The notes under the pieces were generated by a model. It was not told where the DNA came from and made no database searches. It saw only the letters and a list, made by a program, of their open reading frames with translations. 64,000 nt of DNA, from assembly GCA_014904845.1 (NCBI GenBank), contig MU119248.1, positions 124,001 through 188,000 on the forward strand, read 5' to 3'. Below are positions 12,297-23,868 of this stretch, piece by piece. Origin of the DNA: Acephala macrosclerotiorum (taxonomy: Eukaryota > Ascomycota > Leotiomycetes > Helotiales > Mollisiaceae). Within the stretch, counting starts at the first letter, position 1, and the number at the start of each line of letters is the position of its first letter. Both the position numbers and the translations under genes were made by a program.

Positions 12297-12731
12297 TTAA
12301 CAGAAGACTATAGACGAGAGCAGCAACGCAAATTGACAAACCCCAAAGACGCAAAGACATGCCTCGCAGCACTCCAAGTATGTATTGCTCAACTCAACCA
12401 TTCTGTTGTAGTCTTCAACATATCGGCCGTTGATATGAGGACCAGTGTGCAACGATGCATTCAGGGATGTTTCCATGTAGGTTCGTTGGGAGCGTTTGGC
12501 AGTATTCGGCGACGAGTTCTGCGTGAAGGCATGTGGTGGGTATCTAGCGTACAGCTCGTGGATACTATTGACGTGGGCTTGAGGATTCGTGTGAGATGAT
12601 GAATCGGGGAAGAGATCCGGTGATGTACGCTGAGAATTCTTTGTGATATTTTTTGTGGTATGTTGGCAGGAGGTTTGCGTTGGCTGAGGCGGTGGGGTTT
12701 TCGGCTTAGCTTTAGGCGCTGAACATCCCAT
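12297..12731 (-). CDS. Small Pro/Ser/Thr-rich protein with MGC lipidation-type N-terminus
   Basis: A 144-residue uninterrupted frame begins MGCSAPKAKPKTPPPQPTQT. The Met-Gly-Cys start is the classic context for N-myristoylation and palmitoylation of membrane-tethered proteins, which is inference here. The middle is Pro/Ser/Thr/Asn-rich and probably disordered. The C-terminal 30 residues are Cys-rich and hydrophobic (ECCEACLCVFGVCQFALLL). I do not recognise the family. The opposite strand also has an open frame, but with no comparable features. Confidence 0.4.
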   Translation of the reverse strand: MGCSAPKAKPKTPPPQPTQTSCQHTTKNITKNSQRTSPDLFPDSSSHTNPQAHVNSIHELYARYPPHAFTQNSSPNTAKRSQRTYMETSLNASLHTGPHINGRYVEDYNRMVELSNTYLECCEACLCVFGVCQFALLLSSIVFC

Positions 12732-13105
12732 AGTGATGACGGACTAAGCGTCGAATCGAAGGTTGAGTACTCGATAGTATCTGTTGTTTGGATACGATCT
12801 TGATGTTTGCGGTAGGAGAAAGGCGCGCATCTAAAGTCAGAATGTGACGAAGCGATCAAAGTGATTCACATGCCAACGAACAATGAAGCCGAGAAGCGCA
12901 TAAGGGTAAGTGCCTTCATTTTTCTCAAATTATCAAAAGCTTCTTATGTATTGACGTCGATGATAGCAAGTATTTACCACCTAGAGATCAGAGCCTTTCC
13001 CTCATGAGCCACCAAGACCCTCTGAAGTCTCAAATCATCCTCAATCAGCTAGATAAATATGCGAGGATGAGTCGCTGGTGAGATATCGAAGTTGAAGTTA
13101 TTGTG

Positions 13106-13490
13106 TTACCGCTTACTGACAGTAGCGGCATCGAGTGTGCCAGCAACGATGACCGTTCGGATAGGCATAAGCGCACTCGGTGTAGGCTGTCAAGTTGAAT
13201 TGATGATCGCACTTTAAAAGGCATTAGAAATATGCTTTGAATCAAGACATTAAAGGAGGTAATCAACAATAACGAGGGAGTTCGTAACGTACCTGACAGC
13301 AGCGCCAGTGCTGGGAATACTTCATATTCAAGGTTCGAGAATCAAGCTCAGCAAGAGGGCGACGATCAGGAGAGGGTGTTGCGCTTCCGCCACCTTGATT
13401 TTGCTTGGTAGGAGTTGTTGGAGAGTGGGTGTGGCTAGGATTGCCTTGGCCTTTGGTTGGAGAGCCCTCGGGAGTATTTGCTGTGGACAT
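13106..13490 (-). CDS. Small hypothetical protein, two exons
   Basis: ATG at 13490 (MSTANTPEGSPTKGQG...) opens a 66-residue Pro/Thr/Ser/Gln-rich exon ending at a GTACGT donor at 13292. The best acceptor (TTGACAG) lets coding resume at 13186 and stop at TAA, 13106-13108, giving about 90 residues. A second GTAAGC donor just before that stop would allow a different C-terminus. The segment MKYSQHWRCCQ is the only ordered-looking part. Function unknown. Confidence 0.4.
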
Positions 13491-13691
13491 GATTTTGTGA
13501 CTTTTGGTTGGTGTATTGGAGAGAATTCAGGCTAGAAGAAATGATGGCTGATCTTATATATGCCACGAATAGGTTCGAAGTTGAAGAGATTGAAACGTCT
13601 TCTCACTAAGCGAGGAGACTACTCCTGCAAACAATCACTTGAATATTACTGGTAATAATATTTAAATCTGAGCTCGATTTATTAGGCTGCC

Positions 13692-14285
13692 TGTGGGTAC
13701 AATATAGTAGTCACGTGTGACACCAGTCCGGATTAGGACTAGCGCTGCTTGAGCTAGAGTTGAGATTAATTTTTTTAAATTTAAATAAAATATATAATAA
13801 TAAAATTATAAAATTATAAACTTTTTATAAAAATAATTAATTAATAATTATATTTTATTATTAAATTTATAAAAATTTAATAAAATGAAATAAAAATTTA
13901 ATTTTAATAAATTATTAATAATATTTTTTTAATCGAATTTATAAATATTTTTTATTTTTTATTTTTAAATTATTATTATTTAATATTTATTAATTTTTAA
14001 TTATTTATATTTAAATATTTTTTTAATAATATATATATTTATTTATTATTTCATATAAAATTATTATTATGATTTATTATTTAAATTTAAAAAATATAAA
14101 TAATATTTATATATAATTTTATATAATTTTTTTTATTAATTTTAATATTTTAAATTTAATTTAAATTTTTATATTATTATTATAAATTGGAATTTTAATT
14201 TTTTTAATAAATTATATAAATAAAACGAGATGCAAATATATTTTCGATTTATTAAAAAGAAGAATAATTATATTATTGTATATTA
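13692..14285 (+). mobile_element. AT-rich remnant with LTR-like start (third family member)
   Basis: The first ~90 bp (starting TGTGGGTACAATATAGTAGT) align with the two repeats at 51075 and 61278 through the shared landmarks TAGTCACGTG, GGACTAGC and TTGAGATTA, in the same orientation and spacing. The remaining ~500 bp are almost pure A/T, typical of RIP-mutated repeat DNA. It is probably a solo LTR or truncated copy of the element in the 51-61 kb block. Its right edge lies within about 10 bp of the stop codon of the deaminase gene. Confidence 0.6.
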
Positions 14286-14291
14286 TACTTC

Positions 14292-16038
14292 TTATAATAG
14301 CTTTACCCGGCTATCCTTTTCACAATCGACCTCAGATAAAAACTTCTCGTCCCCGTCCAACGGGCTTGCCTCGGCAATACAACTCATTCCCTCCTCATAA
14401 TCGGAACAGTAAACATCCAAATTCCTTATACCTGACGTCAGATCTTCCATATTTGTGAGGCTTCCAACGGAAGCACTGCCTCTCGGATATGTAGACTCTG
14501 TGTTAGAGTCATGACGTTTTCCTTCTGCTAATTTCTCTTTCAAAACCCTGAAGGTGTCCATCCTGACCAGGGACAAGACCTTGTTCATAAGGTCCTTCCT
14601 ACCCTTTTCGGCCTGCGGTCCCTGATCTTCATATACATCTGGCATCCTCCAAGGTGGATACAGATTATGATGCGTTCGCCGAACTTCGACACCGCTAGGA
14701 TGCACCGAAAAGTAGTGGCAACACAATCTGCAGGTAGGTTTGCTGCAGCCGATATATTTGTAGCCATTGAAAAACTTAGAGGGATGAGTGCCGCCGGCAC
14801 TCTCAAGTGACTCAAGGAGAAGAACTTCAGCATGGACAATGGGTCGAAACTTTCTTCTCTCAATTTGTTTTTGCAAGGCTTGGTCTAGTCCAACCTTTTG
14901 CAATTCTTGTGCGTAAGCCCTGTACTCTTCTTGCTTGCTGAGATCAGATGTCATGCGTCCGATGATACCATGCGCTGTCATTCTGTCAAGAGAGCGTTTG
15001 CCCCGAAATGGGCATGCGTCAGGGACACTCGAGGAAACGTAACAGACCCTGGGGTTATCGAAGAGTTCTGGCCACCGCTTGGGCATTGATACGAGGGATT
15101 TAGCGGCTCGTAGATAAGAAAGGAGGCGTCCTGCTGTATGTCGAAGTTCAGACCATTTCTCAGATTCATCTATTTTGCCCTCCTTTGTTCTGTTGCAAAT
15201 GAACTCATGAACTTCGGATTGGTGGAGGCGGCTGATAGAGTTTATGAGGACCTCGCAGTGTTTCGCAACTAACCCAATATTCAACTCGGAACAGCTACAG
15301 GCAGGAAGGTACTCACATTCATTATCATTCAACTCTTCTTTGTTAGAGACTAGTGATTCTTCGTAGAGCTCCTTAAGCTTTTTGAGTATCGACCGAGCTG
15401 ACACACAAACTGAGTTATTTGAAGAAAAGGCCCAGATCTTCATACTCACATTCATCTGTGTTTTCTATATTGCATGCGCTGATACATTCTTCAGCTCGAG
15501 CCTTCAGTATCCTCACTTCCACCGTCACCCCAGAGCGACTGAAAGATAGCGATCTCCGCAAAATATCCGAGATCACGCTCTGCTTTTCGTGTCTTTGCAT
15601 GCTACCAAGAATATGGAGGATAGAGGAGGTGAAATTTTGGGCGCGAATGAATTCCTCAGTGTCTCGCTGATTTGAGGTAAATCGATACTCGATGTGGTCT
15701 GGGTGTTGTAATACGGTAAAAGCGGTCACCGTTTTGCCCCCTTTTTCACTGTCGCACAACTGAGCAAGAGTATTGACAAACCATTGAAAAGTATGCTCAA
15801 GAGATTGTGTCATGTCCGACGGTGGATCGGGAGCATTAGAAGGCTTCTTATCGCATGTTGTATTGAGGACCTTTAGCAGGACGATGGGTTCATAAAACCG
15901 GTTGGCAAGCTTGGCGTTGACCAGTACTCTGATACGAGGATCAGTGCCCCTCGAGGAAGATCCTACAAGGTCGCATATTAGTGACTATCGGCATTGACTG
16001 TCAGACAATTCTCTACTCTTACTGAGAAAAGATGGCAT
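14292..16038 (-). CDS. OTT_1508-like nucleic-acid/nucleotide deaminase family protein
   Basis: Three exons join cleanly. A short first exon starts at ATG 16038 (MPSFL) and its GTAAGAG donor pairs with a TTGTAG acceptor near 15965. The second exon ends at GTGAGTATG near 15450, with acceptor AACTCAG. The third runs to the stop at 14292, giving about 545 residues. The C-terminal domain carries the deaminase zinc and active-site motifs HAEVLLLE and GCSKPTCRLCCHYF, followed by HHNLYPPWRMPD. These match the fungal OTT_1508-like deaminase family (Pfam OTT_1508_deam), described in bacterial toxins and expanded in fungi; its substrate in fungi is unknown. The HAE and Cys residues are all present, so it may be active. 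A retroelement remnant abuts the 3' end. Confidence 0.8.
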
Positions 16039-17232
16039 GTTCAAAGATTGTGATTCGAAGGAATGTCTACGATAACTGGTGTTAAGAAAGTGATATTCAG
16101 GAGCAGGATCGTCCGAAAGCTGGGATTTTGAGCAGTTATGGATTGTTTGAAAGAAATATTTGACAGGAGCTTTTGGTGTTTGTATGCAGATGACAAGAGG
16201 CTCAATACGTAGTGCAAAGCTTGGTTTAATAATAACTTCTTGCAATGCTTTTAAACAAACGTTACACAATTGATAAATTGAGACCCAGCTTGCACTGCGT
16301 GTACACTGATGCTCACTGGACAGAAGTCCATAACACGCGCCGACACGGAATAGAGAAATTCCAGATGGAAAAGCGAGGCGGTTAATCAGAGCAAGTTAAG
16401 ATGCAACACATTTTCACCAGGTGTTCGAGTTGTTGGGTCTCAGAATCAGGCCTGCATTGGACCAACCAATTCGCCGTTCTTCGGTGAATGGACGCGGAAT
16501 AGTAGATAAGCCTCGGTAAGAGGTTTTTGCTGGCATGCATTGTAAGTGAGATATTTCTGTTTTTCAATTGGGCTTGCGATACAGTCGGCCTCCGGTGGGC
16601 CTCCGGTTGGCCTCCAGTTGGCCTCCAGTGGACCTCCAGTAGGCCTCCAGCAGGTGGGGCCTCCAGGACACTAAGCGCCTCCATGCAGCTCGCCCGACGA
16701 TTACGTCGATAGCGCGCTACATACGATCATCAACCAATGGTCAAGACACAATGTGTAGTAGTAGCGATACGAGATATATTGAACATCTCCTCTCACCATT
16801 AGAGTTTAGCTGTATCATCACCAAGTCCAAGCCGAAATATTGCAGAACTTTCCGGTACTAAGTCAATCACAACTTTGTGCAACACCACAACATCACTAGC
16901 CCGGCCCTGCAGCTGCTTGTGGCGATAGCAGACTTTCTACGCAAGTTGCTCAATCACCGAAGCGGCTTTTTTTTAGGTTTCCAAAGGCTACGGGGGATGA
17001 GCAGGGGACATAAAGTGTTCAGGTCATGAATATCAGGTATTGTAGTGGCATTGGAAGCTTGTAAGTTCACTTATCCCTCATGGACGCAATTATTGAGGCG
17101 CTAACTCAGGAGAAATACCATCGTGCCATCGAGGATCCGATTCATAAGTAACTCTCGGGCCCACCATTCAGCTACAGATACTTGATCTGGCCTTCAATTC
17201 TTCCTAGATTGAGCGGGATCCCAAGCAGCATC
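16039..17232. other. Intergenic spacer with a minisatellite
   Basis: This contains the 11-bp repeat at 16587-16652 and otherwise nothing recognised. It is the shared 5' flank of the deaminase gene (-) and the zinc-finger gene (+). Confidence 0.35.
16587..16652. repeat. 11-bp minisatellite, six units
   Basis: Six adjacent units follow the pattern GGCCTCCRGTN (for example GGCCTCCGGTG, GGCCTCCAGTT, GACCTCCAGTA). A decayed seventh unit follows (GGTGGGGCCTCC). Differences between units are mostly G/A at position 8 and at the last base. The period of 11 is not a multiple of three, so it is not a coding repeat. Confidence 0.85.
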
Positions 17233-18172
17233 ATGTCTCGTGGAGATTCTAGCTCTGGATGGCTCCCGGGTGGGGTGTATGACACCATCTTCGAAGGGGG
17301 TGCGTCGGGTTATGAAGAGAGCTATGGTCAAGAAACTGGATATACTAATCTAGTAGGTGCTCAGCACTTTAGTGGGTTCGATCAACAATTTTCTACCTCG
17401 CGGGAGGCTGTATCAACCCTACAACCTACACTGCTTCCTCTTGAGAACCTCTCTCAACACGAATTGGAGAACGATTCTCGGTCTGATCACAGCACCCCTT
17501 ACCCCCCGGGGCCAATTGCCTCGTCCAGTTACCGGTATCCGGACCTGTAGGGTTCAAACTTACCACCCGCTGCGGCAGCCAACGAAGGTAACCACGCTCG
17601 AGAGCACACCCTCTCAAATTTTGATATGGTGCCATACCAAGTCGTCCCTGTAACTACTGCTTCTCCCCCGGAGCTCCTTTATGGTGTCGGCCCGAGTCCA
17701 ATATTTCAACTCGGAACCACAATGCCATTCACAACCGAGCCTACACTGAGCAATGTGGAATCTCAACCGAATTTCCTGCCTCAGAGTCCTTCAGAGCAGA
17801 GCTTAGGGGTTTCCGAGGTCGGGCCTGCGAGTGAGACTTTCCAATGCGCATATTGCGATAAGATGTACACAGCGCAATACCAGTTAACGTTAGTTTTCTT
17901 GCCAATCTCTCATAGAAATGGGCTCAGCTTACCAAGTTGCTAGAAAGCACGAACATATACATACAAAGCCTCGTCAGTGTCATTTCTGCCTTTTCGCAAC
18001 AGCAGAGCGCAGAGATCTCAATCGACACTTTTGGGCCCATCATGAAGAATATGCTCGGGCACATAGTATACCGAGAGACAGAAGAGTGTGCCCCGATTGT
18101 GGACAAAGGAGCAGGGGTGATAATTTGAGTCGACACAAAAGGAGGAAGCATGGAGATCGAAGCAGCAGCTAA
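17233..18172 (+). pseudogene. C2H2 zinc-finger protein with in-frame TAG
   Basis: From ATG 17233 (MSRGDSSSGW...) the frame is open except for TAG at 17548-17550, after ...YRYPDL. Coding-like sequence (GSNLPPAAAANEGNH) continues in the same frame for more than 100 codons. An intron from about 17889 (GTTAGT) to 17940 (GCTAG) then joins two exons so that three C2H2 fingers form: CAYC...H-x3-H, CHFC...H-x4-H and CPDC...H-x4-H at the C-terminus. The C-terminal fingers suggest a DNA-binding regulator. No intron around the TAG has a length that preserves frame, so a CAG-to-TAG nonsense change is the simple reading. Loss would remove every finger. If the TAG is an assembly error, this is an ordinary transcription factor. 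Confidence 0.6.
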
Positions 18173-19356
18173 GGTCTCTCGATTGGACTTCTATAGATTG
18201 GACTGTTTTCATCCATCATTTCATAGTTTGTTCCGCATCGAAAGTTAATTTCTTAGATATCTTCATACTTCTCATTTATCCGTTTGGTTTCTCGTTTGTT
18301 ATTGGATACGCAATAGAAGGTTTAATATTCGATCGTCACATTGAATCTAGCTGTAGCACACGGAGTTTAGCAAAGCCGTCTCAATTGATTTTAGATACTT
18401 CCTCTATTAATCTAAGAGCTGCCACCTATGTAGCCTTCTCTCTGTAGAAATGCTCGGGCATAAGTGACGAAACCATTCCCAAGCTTAGTTCTGGTGTTTT
18501 TACCACTGTACAATGGGACCCCTGATTTCAATTTGCGGAATGTTAAGGGTGATTAGCTATGGAGTATTGAACTGGTATCCTCAAGCTCGTCAGGGTATCC
18601 AATTAGTCTAAGCAAAGCCAGGTATGTACAAGCAGGAGGCTAAGTGCCCTCCGCCAAATTTCAAATTCCCAAATTTCACATGTACGTGGGATTCACCGAC
18701 GCTAGGTGTGATTAGGTATGTTCTTGATTGGTACAGTACAACACCAAGAAATGACTCATTTTATCTCATTGGACAAATTGTCTCGGTTTCCTTATCCGGT
18801 GACTCACCTCGCATAAAAGACTACCAGCACGGATTCGAGTTCCGAGAGATAGCAGGGTTATCCGAGTCCACTGGAAAGGCCTTAGAGAATGCGTGTCAAT
18901 ATGAAATGCTATCAATGGAGGCATTGCTGCCGAAAAATGTATGACGCATCTGTGACGCCTAGGAGGCCTACTGCATTTAGGAGCATCTGCAGGCGAGGAG
19001 ATGCAGGAGGCCTCCTGCATATCCAGGGCTTACCCAAGAGAATGAGGCGAACTTCAGAATGGGAGCCTTGTCTAATATTTGTCTGCCTAAAGTTTATTGG
19101 TTCTGGGCTCCTTGTTTACCCGACAAGAGGAGAAGCGCGAGGAACCTCTTGGAAGTGCTGATATTCACTTAGTCAGGGAAAAGTCCTACACAGACCATAG
19201 CTTGTGCTAGAATTACCAGGAAATGTTGAACAAATTTCAGTCGATCAGGAACTCAAGAGACCACATTTAATCATAGAGTTGTCTTTTCAAGCCTATCTAG
19301 GTAGATAATCAGGCAGACGTTGCTTTTCATTGTTGTTGGCACAGCAGGGCGGCTCC
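18173..19356. other. Spacer upstream of dcl2
   Basis: It holds the 20-bp perfect palindrome at 19001-19020. A 106-codon frame at 18624-18944 has no recognisable domain and no supporting splice pattern, and is not called. Confidence 0.35.
19001..19020. other. Perfect 20-bp palindrome
   Basis: ATGCAGGAGGCCTCCTGCAT equals its own reverse complement. A related imperfect stretch, AGGAGGCCTACTGCAT, lies about 40 bp upstream at 18961-18976. Its role is unknown; it may be a dimeric-factor site or a repeat remnant in the dcl2 upstream region. Confidence 0.7.
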
Positions 19357-22300
19357 ATGAATCTTCCTGAGCGATATTCGCTAACCTCCGAAGGTACAAT
19401 GGCCTCCCCAATCGTGACTGCAGAGACCAGAAGAGAAGATAGCACCATCAAGTCAAGAGCTTACCAGACGGAAATGCTGGAAGAAAGCCTGAAAGGAAAT
19501 GTGATTGTCGCAGTGCGTTTTTTTCTCTTTTCCACCGTTACTATTCCCACTGACAATACATAATCCAGATGGATACTGGCAGCGGTAAAACACATGTGTA
19601 AGTTATCCAATATGCCCATCCAGACTTTTCTCGCCATGATCTGAATAATTTTCTTTCAATAGGGCTGTTCTTCGTATCAAGAAAGAGCTGGAAATCATGG
19701 CAACTGGAAAGGTTGGGACCAGCCAATAATCATCAATTTTAAACTGAAGAGTTTAGGTCATATGGTTCTTAGCTCCAACAGTGCAGCTTTGCCTGCAGCA
19801 GCTCGTTGTTCTCCAGTCTCAGATAGCCTCGGTCCAGATCAAGTCATTCACATCACTTGATAATGTTGACAAATGGTCAGACAAGGCTACCTGGGGCGCT
19901 GTGTTAACCAATGTCAATATTGTTGTCTCGACATATGCAGTATTGTGTGACGCACTCTTCCACGGATTTGTGGAGATGAAGTCGCTAGCTTTGATTGTGT
20001 TCGACGAAGGTGAGCTAATACCCTTTACAAGCTATTCTTAAACTCTCTCTCACTGTGATAGCTCATAACTGTATCGGGAAGCATCCCGGAAGCAAACTCA
20101 TGAAGAGCTACTATTGGCCATCGAAGAAAGTCAGGGCACCCGTGCCACATATACTTGGATTGACAGCTAGTCCAATCATGGGTTCTAATTTGGATGATCT
20201 CAGGACTCTCGAAGACATTCTGGACGCTAAGTGCAAGAGTCCCCGTAAACAGAAAATGGATCTAGCCTTGCATGCCAATCTACCAACCTTGATACAAATT
20301 CATTATAACGCTGTCGTCAACACTGGAAGGGGTACCCATTCCATGATCAGACTATGCGATGCGCATAAGAAACTCAACATTCTCGAAGATCCAGAAGTCG
20401 TACGCCTATGGAATACGGGCACCGAAGCAGCTAAAGTGAAAGTGAAAAAGGCATTGATGACGGAGAACACCTTCGTACAAAAGCAGATGAAGTCATTCAT
20501 TCGAACATCTGTCGCAGTACACCAAGTCCTTGGGGATTGGGCAGCTGATGCCTATATTTCCAAAGTCACCTCTAGTTTTATCCAGGATACTGACTCAAAG
20601 GATACAAAGTTCTTGAGGTGGGAAGACTCCGAGAAGCAATATCTAGCGAATGCTTTGCGTTGTTTGGGTTCGGCTTCTGACACCATCTCCATTCTCCTCG
20701 AAGATTCAATCTCCGACAAAGCTGGCGCCCTCATTCGATTTCTAAGCTCCTGTGACAAAAACACGATTGGTGTTATATTCGTCAAAGAAAGAACGATAGC
20801 GTACATGTTGTATCGCCTCCTTTTCGAGCATCTAGATACCTGCAAATCGTTTTGCCTTGGAATAGTTGTCGGCATGTCCAAGCCCCTAGCTAGGAAACAC
20901 GATATCTTTGAGTACTCTCACCACGAGTCTCAGACAAAGACACTCGCAAAGTTCCGGACCGGCGAAATCAACCTCCTTATAGCGACAAGCGTGGTCGAAG
21001 AGGGGATTGACGTCCCACAATGCAACCTGGTCATCTGTTTCGACGAACCCGCCAATCTCAAGTCATTCATCCAGCGCAGGGGCAGAGCCCGATTGCGAGG
21101 GTCAAAACTAGTCATAATGCTCGAGGAAACTTCAAAAGGTCGCGTCGCTGAATGGAAAGAGCTGGAACGTCAGATGAAGTTGCAATATGAGATGGAAGAA
21201 AAAAGTATCCTGGCACAAGCAAAGCTTGAAGAAAGCGAAATGGAGCAGAGCAAACGCCGGGAATTCAGAGTGCAAAGTACAGGTGCTCTCTTGGACACAG
21301 ATACCGCAAAAGGTCACTTGGAATGCTTTTGTTCTCGTCTCTCTTCGCATTCTGAAGTACAAATGAGACCTGAGTACATCATTCTGAAGGAGTGCCAAGA
21401 AGGTGAGCAAGGGGAGACATCGCTAGTCAGGGCAAAGGTCATTCTACCGGCCACTCTTGACCACAGTTTGAGAATACACGAGAGTCAAATTCAGTGGAAA
21501 TCTGAGAAGAATGCAGCAAAGGACGCTGCATTTGAAGCTTATGTCGCTTTGTACCGTGCAGGGTTGGTCAACGACCACCTTTTACCTCTCAGTTTTACGG
21601 AACACTCGAAATATATGGAAGATCAAGATTCCTTGATCGAGGTCGAGCAACAATTCAACCCCTGGCCAGCAGTTGCCCGGGCTTGGGAGCATAAAGAGAA
21701 ACTGCAACAACGAATTTTGACCGTGAAAGGTGAAGCTGGCTCGACGAAGTGCCAGATACAGATGCTGATTCCAGCCCACGTTCCCGACATGAAGGCTATT
21801 CGAATATATTTCAGTTCTTTATCCGAGTGGAAGATTGGATTTGGACCAGCCACAACCATTCCACACTCGCTGTTGACAGCGGACGATACGACAGCTCTGC
21901 TCTCTCTTTCTTACGGGCATCGCTGGGAAGTTGAGCGTCTGAGACATATAGCTCTCTTCAAGGCAGCGGATTTGAATATAAGTTCGTTCTTGCAAGAAGA
22001 TCTGTCGTCAATTTCCATGGATTGCGCGGATGATACTTTGGGCTTGCTTCGAGACCCGCAGAATCGTGGCCATCCATACCTGTTTCACAAATGGCTATCA
22101 ACAAAACCACCACTGAACTCGGTGCAGAAACCTCACAAAGATCACGAAAGCTTCCCCCAGGATCAGCCTTTTGTAGCAGTCAAAAAGTGGTCGCATCGCT
22201 CAGACTTTCTTCATCCAACTGCTCCAGATCTTGCACCGAATGGGGGGCATTTAGCGGAATATTTTACAGTATTTCCACGGTCTCTACTAAGGGTAGATAC

Positions 22301-23868
22301 TTTACCGATGGCACTCTCTCGGTTTGGATTATTGATTCCTTCAATCTTACACAATATTGAAGTTCAACTCCTCGTTGGAGAACTTTGTGCAACAGTCCTC
22401 TCTGGAATTGAAATCCCAGACTTTGAACTCATCAGAACTGCAATTAGCGCTCCTGTGGCACGAGAGCAGGAAAACTACCAAAAGTTGGAGTTCTTGGGCG
22501 ATTCTGTTCTCAAATTCTTCACATCAATATTTGCGGCGTCGAATTGTAAGTTTCGTAGCTCCTCCTGATATGGACGTACATAAGTTAATTGCAATATTGA
22601 TAGATCCACATTGGCCTGAGGGCTACTTGTCCCGCAAGAAAGATGCGATTGTGTCAAATTCAAGGCTCTGCAAAGCTGGCTTAGATCGTGGCTTGGACAA
22701 GTTTATTCTCACAAAAATCTTCACTGGCAGGAAGTGGCGACCAATATATGTCGATACCCAACTTGGAGATCAAGAGAAGACAACCAGGGAAATGCCGACC
22801 AAGACAATTGCAGATGTAGTAGAGTCACTAATCGGTGCGGGTTGGAAAATTGGCAGTTACCCAACATCGCTGTCAATTGCAAAGGTATTCTTGCCAGAGA
22901 TTGACTTACCGAGCCTTGAAGATGGAAGATCACGGCTGTTCGAGATAGCGGCAGCCAACGTACCACTGCCGGCAAACCTGCACTATTTGGAGACGCTGGT
23001 GGGGTACCCTTTCAAGAAGAAATCTCTACTAATCCAGTCCATGTCGCATAGTTCCTACAGCATGGCCACTGCTAGCTACGACCGCTTGGAATTTCTGGGA
23101 GATGCTATTCTTGAGATCATCATTGTGACTGAGCTCATGAAATACGAAGAAGAACTCTCGCACCCTCTTATGCATCTTTACAAGACGTCCTTAGTCAATG
23201 GGGATTATCTCAGCTTCATCGCTCTGGAGTGGAAAATCACGCAGAGGAAAACGGACCTGAAGGAAGACCCAGATTCTGGCGTCCTGACTAAAGAGGAATC
23301 AGTGTTTTCATTACCTCTATGGCGGTTCATGAGACATGGCTTACCTGATATCGGCGACACACAATGCGAAGTGGAGCGCCGGCATGCACTGCTCCGATGC
23401 GATATCGTCCATGCTCTTGAAAAGGGCGATGAATACCCTTGGTCCTTGCTAGCCCGAGTCAATGCGAATAAATTCTACTCGGACTTAGTGGAAAGTATTT
23501 TGGGTGCTGTTTGGGTGGATTCGGGTTCATTGGATGCTTGTGAGCAAGTGTTAGACCGAATGGGCATTCTTAAGCTCATGCACCGACTTATCAAGGATCA
23601 AGTTCATGCCTTGCACCCGAGGGAGGAACTCCAAATTCTAGCAAAGGGCAAAAAAGTGAAGTACGAAGAACAAGTCCGGAAGAGCGCTGACGCTGGTGAC
23701 GAATGGCTGTGCACAGTGTGCATCGGAGACCACCAGATTATCGAAGTGGCTAGTGGGGTGAGTAGTGAGGAAGTGAGAACAAGGGCAGCCGAGGGTGCGG
23801 TGGCTTTGTTAAGGAGTGCCAACGGGAGTCCCAAATTGCCAGTAGCTTATCGAGGAAGAAGGTCTTGA
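19357..23868 (+). CDS. dcl2: Dicer-like protein 2 (RNA silencing endonuclease)
   Basis: Six exons (19357-19512, 19569-19597, 19663-19711, 19757-20009, 20062-22545, 22604-23868) splice in frame to 1411 codons, the normal size for fungal DCL2. The N-terminal helicase has AYQTEMLEESL, the P-loop MDTGSGKTHV (about residues 53-62), WFLAPT, and DEAHN spanning the exon 4/5 junction. The helicase C-terminal part has VEEGIDVPQCNLVICFDEP and QRRGRARLRGSKLV. A Dicer-dimerisation-type segment follows. Both RNase III domains keep their catalytic signatures: LEFLGDSVLKFF with ADVVESLIGA, and LEFLGDAILEII with DLVESILGAVW. A dsRBD-like C-terminus ends the protein, and no PAZ domain is evident. DCL2 cuts dsRNA into small interfering RNAs and is the main antiviral and transposon-silencing Dicer in ascomycetes. 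The gene is intact although its neighbours are decayed. Confidence 0.95.

Noticed and set aside
14276..14458. 60-codon plus frame at the edge of the AT remnant
   Set aside because: Antisense of the deaminase C-terminus, with no independent support.
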